DNA of 22,617 nucleotides, taken from a virus. The notes under the pieces are model-generated. The model saw nothing but the letters and a program-made list of their open reading frames with translations, was not told the origin of the DNA and searched no databases. Numbering within the stretch: position 1 is the first letter of the stretch; each line of letters starts with the position of its first letter. The stretch is taken from the IMG/VR virus record IMGVR_UViG_3300009168_000124, positions 1 to 22,617 of that record, one strand, 5' to 3'. A program made the position numbers and the translations under genes. Below, one piece after another: positions 9,080-14,646 of the stretch.

Positions 9080-9563
9080 GGTAGGCGATCCAGAATCCGC
9101 CGACGCAGCCGCCCTCGGGGCCGATTGGCTGGAAGCGCTCGACCGTCATCTGGGGCGCATCGCAGCACACCAACGCCCGGTACATCGCCTCGGTGTCAGC
9201 GGCTTGGTTCAGCGTGACCTCCAGCATCTGCGCGGGCGTCAGAATCTCGCCGTCGCCGGGGATGGGCATGCAGCGCACAGCGCCGACTTCGATCTGCCAC
9301 GCCAGCGGCTTGTTGCAGTTGGCGTCGAGTGTGGCAATAGGGAAGGTGTCGTAGGGGAAGACCCCGGCGGCGCGCACCCACCCCATCCCGCACGCCGTCT
9401 CGGCGCAGTTGTCGCAGTACTCCAGGCTCACCAGGAAGCCAGGGATGACGCCGCACCAGCACGGTTCGCCCGCGCCCGTCTCGGTGAGTTCGGTGCACAG
9501 GCAGTCCGACAGCGCCGCCAGGTACGGCATGATCGTCGGCGCCGGAAGCTCGACGGTGGTCAC
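9069..9563 (-). CDS. Head-tail connector protein (Cys-rich)
   Basis: 164 residues from GTG 9563, which overlaps the adaptor stop as GTGA; this coupling decides the start. The N-terminal TVELPAPTIMPYLAALSDCL and the later GWVRAAGVFP and QIEVGAVRCMP resemble a connector-type protein found after the adaptor gene in actinobacterial siphophages. It has about 12 Cys in 164 residues, including DCLC, PCWC, YCDNC and VCC, unusually many for a cytoplasmically assembled virion protein. The likely role is to join the portal-adaptor ring to the tail terminator. Assignment is by position and general resemblance; no catalytic motif is seen. Confidence 0.65.
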   Translation of the reverse strand: MTTVELPAPTIMPYLAALSDCLCTELTETGAGEPCWCGVIPGFLVSLEYCDNCAETACGMGWVRAAGVFPYDTFPIATLDANCNKPLAWQIEVGAVRCMPIPGDGEILTPAQMLEVTLNQAADTEAMYRALVCCDAPQMTVERFQPIGPEGGCVGGFWIAYLGL

Positions 9564-10348
9564 GGCGGCGTCGGCTGCGATCGGAACGTCTCGTAGCGGT
9601 GCCTCTGCGAGGGCATGTCGGGCGACCACACCATCGGCGGCGTCAGGTGGTGGTATGGGTTCACGGACATGGTGTAGGCGTCGACCTCGCGGATGCCGGT
9701 CATCCCGTCCACGAACATGGCCGACTGCATCTGGAAGTTCACGCCTTGACGAGCGATGGACGTGACGGCCGCGGGAAGACGGCACTTGCCGCCCGAGCAC
9801 GCCTTGGCGAACTCGCACGCCAGCACGCCCGCCGCCCACAGGCCCGAGCCGTTGGGAACGATGCCGGGTGTGTAGGTGATGACGACGGTGCCGGGGTCGC
9901 CGGGCGGCGCGCCCATGTTCTGACACGACGGCCAGCACTCACCGTCCTCGCGGACGAGGATGCTGCCGTTGTCGACTCGGTAGCTGTGGGGAGCGAGCAC
10001 GGCGCCCGAGACGGTGATCTCGTTGATGACGGCGACCGGGCCGGGGAAGGCGATCTCGCACAGGCGCTCGCAGCTGCACTCGGGGCGCCCGCAGGCACAG
10101 TTGACCCACTCCCCGGCGATGAGGACGGGGTTCATCCAGCCCTGCCCCCACCAGCCGATGCAGCAGTCGCACGGCCCGGTGAGGCAGGGGCGCATGACGA
10201 CCGGACAGGAGCCGACGCGGCCCCCGGTCAGCACCTTCATGGTGTCCCACGCCAGATCGGTCGCGCGCTCCTGGAGCGTGGGGTCGAGCGCGTCCCAGCT
10301 ATCGCAACACGCGCTGTCCAGGTCCCAGGGCACGCATGTCTCGGCCAT
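9560..10348 (-). CDS. Head-to-tail adaptor (Cys-rich)
   Basis: 262 residues from ATG 10348. The opening WDLDSACCDSWDALDP and the helix ERATDLAWDTMKVLTGGRVG are typical of head-to-tail adaptors of actinobacterial siphophages (HK97 gp6-like position and role: the ring below the portal). About 18 Cys are present, clustered as CDCC, NCAC, ECSC and CWPSC, suggesting metal sites or disulfide cross-links. The C-terminal part has VDAYTMSVNPYH, consistent with contact to the next ring. No clear ribosome site precedes ATG 10348, so expression may depend on read-through from the major tail gene 14 bases upstream. Its stop overlaps the next start. Confidence 0.75.
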   Translation of the reverse strand: MAETCVPWDLDSACCDSWDALDPTLQERATDLAWDTMKVLTGGRVGSCPVVMRPCLTGPCDCCIGWWGQGWMNPVLIAGEWVNCACGRPECSCERLCEIAFPGPVAVINEITVSGAVLAPHSYRVDNGSILVREDGECWPSCQNMGAPPGDPGTVVITYTPGIVPNGSGLWAAGVLACEFAKACSGGKCRLPAAVTSIARQGVNFQMQSAMFVDGMTGIREVDAYTMSVNPYHHLTPPMVWSPDMPSQRHRYETFRSQPTPP

Positions 10349-10362
10349 GGGCGGAGGCTAGA

Positions 10363-11286
10363 TCACGGTGCGACGCCAGCGACCCATGCCGTGCCGTTCC
10401 AGTACGCCTGACCGGCGGCGCCGGACGTGGCGGTCTGCACGTACGAACCTGCGCCCCAGGCCGTGGTCGGGGAGGCGACGAAGGTGTTGGGCGTGCCCGC
10501 GATCAGGTTGGGCACATTGGCCGGGGGCTGGTTGCCGGACGGCGTCCAGTTACCGGCGGCCCCAGCGACCTCGGTGGCTCCGGTGGCGAACGGCGTGGTC
10601 GGGGTCAGCTCGACGCAACCTTCGGTCGGCTCCGGTGGGGCGACGGTGGTGAAGGCGACGTAGAGGTGGTCGTCGGGATCGAGCGGGTCGGGCAGCGGAC
10701 CGGGGTTGCCGGTGGCATCGCCCATCACGTCGTTGTACGGGCCGGTTCCCCAGCCATTGCCGTCCTTCGTGGTGGCGCCGGTGATGGTGAAGGTGACGGC
10801 GGCGTTCTCGATGGTGAAGTCGCCGATGACCCCGCCCTGGAGGCAGGGGAGCAGGAGGTAGCCGAAAGCACCGGCAGCGCCGGAGCAGGCCACGCCGGGG
10901 ACGCCCATCCAGACCTCGAGAGCGAAGCCACGGTCGCAGGCGCTGATGCCGGAGTTCATGCGGAAGCCGATGGCGTCGCCATCAGCGTTGAGCACGACGG
11001 GCTGGCCGGTGATGAGCGAGAAGAGGCAGGGCGTCACGTCGCAGAAGGTCAGCTCGACGCCGTAGCCCTGGAACTCCGGGCAGCCGGTGTCGCGCACGCA
11101 GGTCTTGCCGTTGGCGTTGGTGACGACGATCTCATCGGGCGTGTTGACGGTGGCGGTGAGGGCGACCGAGACGAAGCCCTCGGTGACGACCGAGTTGTCC
11201 GGTCCGTAGGCGGGCGTGCAGCACCCGTCGAGGCCCGTCACGCGCATCGTGCGGCCTCGGACCAAGGGGAAGGACGTGGCAGCCAT
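10363..11286 (-). CDS. Major tail protein with extra C-terminal domain
   Basis: 307 residues. ATG 11286 has AGGAGG five bases upstream. Residues about 8-225 (RGRTMRVTGLDGC, ELTFCDVTPCLFSLITG, GGVIGDFTIENAAVTFTITG) match the tail-tube protein of actinobacterial siphophages as I know it. The tube polymerises around the tape measure. Residues about 236-307 form an added domain, rich in Gly, Ala, Thr and Trp, ending YWNGTAW. It is clearly similar to the end of the major capsid protein in this window. Such extra domains usually sit on the particle surface and may aid adhesion or stability (inferred). About 10 Cys are present in the tube domain. Confidence 0.88.
   Translation of the reverse strand: MAATSFPLVRGRTMRVTGLDGCCTPAYGPDNSVVTEGFVSVALTATVNTPDEIVVTNANGKTCVRDTGCPEFQGYGVELTFCDVTPCLFSLITGQPVVLNADGDAIGFRMNSGISACDRGFALEVWMGVPGVACSGAAGAFGYLLLPCLQGGVIGDFTIENAAVTFTITGATTKDGNGWGTGPYNDVMGDATGNPGPLPDPLDPDDHLYVAFTTVAPPEPTEGCVELTPTTPFATGATEVAGAAGNWTPSGNQPPANVPNLIAGTPNTFVASPTTAWGAGSYVQTATSGAAGQAYWNGTAWVAGVAP
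10366..10581 (-). other. C-terminal surface-type domain, copy in major tail protein
   Basis: Encodes residues 236-307 of the major tail protein. It shares GAT, (F/W)TPSG, PPA, TAW..G.YVQT, GAAG and YWNGTAW in the same order with residues 577-641 of the major capsid protein. DNA is also alike in places (a shared run GTGCCGTTCCAGTA on the plus strand). This indicates duplication and transfer of the module between two virion genes. Confidence 0.85.
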
Positions 11287-11301
11287 GAGTTCCTCCTGGG
11301 G

Positions 11302-12096
11302 TTAGCCGCAGTTCACTTCGAGCTTGCCCACGAGGCAGTCGAAGACAGGGACGTAGATGCGCTCAGCGAGAGCGCGGGGCGGATGGGTCGTCCCGTCCGT
11401 CTCGACCATCGAGGGGACGGAGAACGTCATGACCGGGCCACGCAGGAGCGTGATGTGCCCGGTGACGAACATGGTGGCCTCGCTCGTCTGATCGAACGGG
11501 ATGGTGACGGGCGTCGAGAACGGGGCGGCGTCGGAACCGGCGCAGGTGGTCAAGGTGCCGTCGAGCTTGGGTAGAAGACCGCCGCACGAGCAGGCGCACT
11601 CCACGACGAGACGCGGGATGAGCAGCGTCGGCACGCCGCCGTACACCGTGGCGGCCCATGCCTCAGCCGCGCCGATGCCGGACGGGATGGGGACCGAGCC
11701 ACCCAGGTCGATCACGTCGATCTCGGTGCCTGCCGTGAGCATCGTGTAGACGTGGAAGTCGACGGCGCGGTTCTCGGCGTAGGCGAGACGACGGGCGGCG
11801 CGAGCCTTGCCCTCTTCCATCGTCTGCATGTCGCATTCGACACCCGCGTAGACGGCGAAGGGATCGCCGGACACCCACTCGGGCGACTCATCGAACCACT
11901 TCTCCTCCTCGCCGGTCACCGTGCACCACTGGTCCCACTCGCGGGCCTCGGCGCAGGCGTCGGTCGCCGCCTCCACGCCCAGCAGTTCGTGGCCGGTGAC
12001 GTCGACGACGGTCGCGACGGAGAGGACACCGCCGCGGATCAGTTCGGGCGGCTGAAGTTCGTATGGCGCTCGTGGAGCGATCCCTGTGGTGGCCAT
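11302..12096 (-). CDS. Putative virion structural protein of unknown function
   Basis: 264 residues. ATG 12096 has GGAGGAGG about six bases upstream, the strongest ribosome site in the region, so high expression is expected. It lies between the major capsid and major tail genes. An Ala/Glu-rich helical segment (about 90-115), then AEAWAATVYGGVPTLLIPR (about 142-160), a Cys cluster (ECACSCGG) and a beta-rich end follow. The YGGV...IPR stretch recalls a family of proteins located next to capsid genes in actinobacterial phages. I cannot name a function: decoration protein, second capsid subunit or connector are all possible. It has no membrane segment or enzyme motif. Confidence 0.6.
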   Translation of the reverse strand: MATTGIAPRAPYELQPPELIRGGVLSVATVVDVTGHELLGVEAATDACAEAREWDQWCTVTGEEEKWFDESPEWVSGDPFAVYAGVECDMQTMEEGKARAARRLAYAENRAVDFHVYTMLTAGTEIDVIDLGGSVPIPSGIGAAEAWAATVYGGVPTLLIPRLVVECACSCGGLLPKLDGTLTTCAGSDAAPFSTPVTIPFDQTSEATMFVTGHITLLRGPVMTFSVPSMVETDGTTHPPRALAERIYVPVFDCLVGKLEVNCG

Positions 12097-12130
12097 CGGC
12101 TTCCTCCTCCCTTCTGCTGGTCATGTCGCC

Positions 12131-12171
12131 CCGGGAGAACCGGCAGGGGTCCCACCTTCCGGTTCCCCCGG
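12131..12171 (-). terminator. Long hairpin after the capsid gene (attenuator, terminator or RNA-stability element)
   Basis: Arms 12131-12143 and 12159-12171 pair over 13 positions around a 15-base loop. On the plus strand, 12136/12166 is an A-C mismatch. On the minus-strand RNA it becomes a U-G pair, so the stem is unbroken only in the operon transcript. No U-run follows, so a classical intrinsic terminator is unlikely. It lies in the gap between the capsid stop (12193) and the next ribosome site, as would suit partial attenuation or protection of capsid mRNA. Confidence 0.65.
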
Positions 12172-12192
12172 TACGACGCTGATGGTGCCGAG

Positions 12193-14118
12193 TTACGGCG
12201 CGGCGCCCTGTGTCCAGGCGGTGCCGTTCCAGTAGCTCCGTCCGGCAGCACCGGCGGTGCCCGTCTGGACGTACTGGCCCGTCGTCCACGCCGTGTTGGG
12301 CGAAGCGGTGAGGCCGGTCATGGCCGCGGGGCTGGCCGGGGGCGTCGAACCAGACGGAGTGAACGTGCCGGGGATTCCGGCCGTGGCTCCGGTGGCTGCT
12401 ACAACGCCGCCCCCACCGCTAGGGAATGTGGCGCACTCGGTGATGTCCGCAGCCGCGGTCCGGCCGCTGACGCAGATCGGGATGGTCACGAGGCAGGTGT
12501 GGGTGCAGCGCTGGACGGCGAGGATGCCCTCTTCCATGAACAGCGCCGTAAACACGTTCTCGGCCAGACCGGCGGAGTCGTAGACGGCGTCGATGTTGAT
12601 GACATCGGCGCGGCCCCGGACCCAGGTCCCGGCCGGGTACATGAGCGCGTCGACGGTGGCGGGCACCGTCACGGCGCACAGGTCGACGGCCAGGTCCTGC
12701 CAGTCGTAGACCCACTGAACGTGCATGTTGCGGGAGCTGAACCAGCCATCCAGCTCGGCGTCGCTGATGTTCCGGTTCGTGTTGAATGCCCGGCGGCCCA
12801 GGTCGCCGCGGATGAGCGGCTTCACCCAGAAGGGCAGGACGACCTCGATCGTCTGCGTCTGGCTCATGCGGTAGCGGTAGCGCATGCCCACCGCCAGCAA
12901 CTCCAGCATCTCCATGCTGATGGTGAGCGCCCCGGCGTCGTCGAGCACGACCGGGGCGCCGGTCGAGGCCGCCATCGTGTCGAGGACGTACTTGTTGACC
13001 TTGTGCTGCTGGGCGACCAGCGCGCCCTCCATGAACCGGCGGACCAGTTCGGGGTAGGCCGAGTTGGTCAGCAGCGGCGTCTTGACGCACAGGCCGATGG
13101 CATCGAGGCGAATCTCATCGAAGGGCGGGCACTCGACCATGCAGCAGTCCTTCTGCGCCGTCCCCGCGATGGCCTCTGCCTCGGTGAGGAAGAAGCCGCA
13201 GGCGTCGTAGATGTCGCTGAAGTCGGGGCCGGGCGTCCAGCGGATGCCGCCTCGGGTGATGTTGACCTCGGGGGCGTCGAGGATGCCGTCGACCGTCTCG
13301 AACTGGCAGAGGTCGTACAGCGTCTCGGACGGAGCGCACCAGCCACCGGCTGCGGTGAGCGACCCGCCGGGCAGGCGAGCCTCGCTCCCCGCCGCCCAGA
13401 CCAGGCCGTAGTCGTCGTGGACCTTGGCGTCCTGCGACAGGTCGTCGAAGCCACCGAGGCGGATCGTGGCGGCGCCGTACCGATTGCGGATCGGCGTGCT
13501 GCCGATGCGGCCGGTCGGCAGCGCTCGCATGCGGGCCATGACCGCAGCGCACACCGCATCGAGGCCGTCGAGCGGAGCGCCGGTGGGGATGCCGGGAACG
13601 TCGGCAGCGGCGGTCAGCGTGGCCACGGCGGGAGTACGAGGCGGGGCCGCGACGGTGGTCGTGGCGTTGGCCGCGGCGCGCCGGGCAGGCGACTGACGGG
13701 AGGGCGCAGCCGAGGCGGGAACCAACTCGGGCGTCACCGTCTCGACGGCTGCCGGGGCAGGCTCGGCGGCGGGAGCGGGGGCGGGAGCAGGAGCCACGGT
13801 CTCCGTGGCGGTCGACTCGGGCGGGGGGGCGTTGGGATCGGGCGGTGGATCGGGCGGCTCCTGGGGCGACTGCGCCTCGACCACGTTGACGAGGTTGGAG
13901 ATGCGATCGCGGCGGCCGACAGCGTGAGCCTCGGCGACGCGCAGCGCTTCCCGCGCTCGGGTGATGAGCGGCGCGATCCGCTCGCCCTCGGCCAGCACGT
14001 CGTCGGGAGACGCGTCGCTGATGTCGAGAGTACGGAAGGCATCGAGGCCAGCGTCGATGAGCGCCTGGAGATCGGCGACGGACAGCTGGTCAAGGTTCTC
14101 CGGCAGTTCGAACGGCAT
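12193..14118 (-). CDS. Major capsid protein with N-terminal scaffold-like region and extra C-terminal domain
   Basis: 641 residues. ATG 14118 is chosen because GGAGG lies eight bases upstream. Residues 1-80 are helical and charged, like a scaffold (delta) domain. Residues 85-165 are a Pro/Ala-rich linker. About 185-560 is the capsid body, with features of the HK97-fold capsid proteins of actinobacterial phages (helix with RRFMEGALVAQQHKVNKYVL, then WVKPLIRGDLGRRAFNTN and a beta-rich end). Residues 577-641 are an added domain shared with the major tail protein. No separate scaffold gene is seen, so the N-terminus probably serves and may be removed by the protease encoded two genes upstream (inference). 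About 14 Cys are present. Confidence 0.88.
   Translation of the reverse strand: MPFELPENLDQLSVADLQALIDAGLDAFRTLDISDASPDDVLAEGERIAPLITRAREALRVAEAHAVGRRDRISNLVNVVEAQSPQEPPDPPPDPNAPPPESTATETVAPAPAPAPAAEPAPAAVETVTPELVPASAAPSRQSPARRAAANATTTVAAPPRTPAVATLTAAADVPGIPTGAPLDGLDAVCAAVMARMRALPTGRIGSTPIRNRYGAATIRLGGFDDLSQDAKVHDDYGLVWAAGSEARLPGGSLTAAGGWCAPSETLYDLCQFETVDGILDAPEVNITRGGIRWTPGPDFSDIYDACGFFLTEAEAIAGTAQKDCCMVECPPFDEIRLDAIGLCVKTPLLTNSAYPELVRRFMEGALVAQQHKVNKYVLDTMAASTGAPVVLDDAGALTISMEMLELLAVGMRYRYRMSQTQTIEVVLPFWVKPLIRGDLGRRAFNTNRNISDAELDGWFSSRNMHVQWVYDWQDLAVDLCAVTVPATVDALMYPAGTWVRGRADVINIDAVYDSAGLAENVFTALFMEEGILAVQRCTHTCLVTIPICVSGRTAAADITECATFPSGGGGVVAATGATAGIPGTFTPSGSTPPASPAAMTGLTASPNTAWTTGQYVQTGTAGAAGRSYWNGTAWTQGAAP
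12196..12390 (-). other. C-terminal surface-type domain, copy in major capsid protein
   Basis: Encodes residues 577-641 of the capsid protein, after a Gly-rich hinge (SGGGG). The same motif order occurs at the end of the major tail protein (10366-10581). It is likely exposed on the capsid surface; that is an inference from its terminal position and flexible linker. Confidence 0.85.
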
Positions 14119-14234
14119 GAGGGCCTCCGACGGGTTCCGAGGGTGGACAGGGGGAACCGCCAACCACACCGGCCCTTCGGGGCCTGGACGCTCGGGAGCT
14201 TCGCTCTGAACCGGGCGGGTTGCTGGGCGGGACT
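14119..14234 (-). promoter_or_regulatory. Leader region of the capsid gene with small GC hairpin
   Basis: This 116-base gap before the capsid ORF is one of the longer gaps in the window. It holds a perfect 5-bp GGCCC/GGGCC stem with a four-base loop at 14171-14184 and the GGAGG site of the capsid gene. No convincing -10/-35 pair is visible. It may carry a capsid-gene promoter or a processing site, but the sequence alone does not show this. Confidence 0.3.
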
Positions 14235-14504
14235 CTACGCAGAGTCATCCCCGGGGGCAAGCTTCTCCTCCAGCTCAGGCGTCGGCATGAGCGCCAGCAT
14301 CCCCGCCAGGGCGGCGGCCACACCGCTCACGGCAGCGAACACCAGGGCCAGCATCGAGACGTGGCTGACGAACTCCACCTTGTCGAGCCAGCCGTTCATG
14401 GCCGCCATGATCCAGATGATGGCCGACGCCATGAGCATGAGGGCGTTGACCACAAGGCTCGTCACGGCGATCGGCAGCGCCAGTCGCCGGATGAGCTGGA
14501 GCAT
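14235..14504 (-). CDS. Small two-helix membrane protein of unknown function
   Basis: 89 residues from ATG 14504, directly after the TAG of the previous small gene, with AAGGTC about five bases upstream. Two hydrophobic stretches (about 9-36 and 48-73) are joined by a short polar loop (NGWLDKVEF). The C-terminal tail is acidic (ELEEKLAPGDDSA). This is a holin-like topology, but the gene lies between the protease and capsid genes, far from any lysis gene, so a holin call is not supported. It could act in superinfection exclusion or membrane docking of procapsids. I do not recognise the family. Confidence 0.7.
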   Translation of the reverse strand: MLQLIRRLALPIAVTSLVVNALMLMASAIIWIMAAMNGWLDKVEFVSHVSMLALVFAAVSGVAAALAGMLALMPTPELEEKLAPGDDSA

Positions 14505-14642
14505 CTAGACCTTGGCGAGTTGGTACCGGCCGCCCTCGGCCCGCACGACGGCCAGCGCCGCCGACAGCGAGTCGACCTGCTTGGTCGCGCCCGCCTTGGT
14601 CGTCACGATGTAGACACGCTTCTTGCCGCAGCCGCAACCCAT
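14505..14642 (-). CDS. Small Cys/Lys-rich protein of unknown function
   Basis: 45 residues from ATG 14642. A GGGTGAG site five bases upstream overlaps the stop of the large fusion gene (14647). It starts MGCGCGKKRVYIV, then TTKAGATKQVDSLSAAL and a short end ...YQLAKV. Tiny proteins opening MGCGCG occur in actinobacterial phage structural operons. The CGC pair could bind a metal. The stop abuts the start of the membrane protein (TAGATG), so the two are probably translated together. The ORF is supported by its ribosome site and tight packing. Function unknown. Confidence 0.72.
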   Translation of the reverse strand: MGCGCGKKRVYIVTTKAGATKQVDSLSAALAVVRAEGGRYQLAKV

Positions 14643-14646
14643 CGGC

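Noticed and set aside
14235-14504. Holin
   Set aside because: Two membrane helices alone are not enough; there is no endolysin or other lysis gene nearby.
11752-14508. A 918-codon open frame on the plus strand opposite the capsid gene
   Set aside because: It is the antisense shadow of the capsid and neighbouring genes. Its product is Gly/Arg/Asp/Val-rich without recognisable domains, and the minus strand has clear families and ribosome sites.
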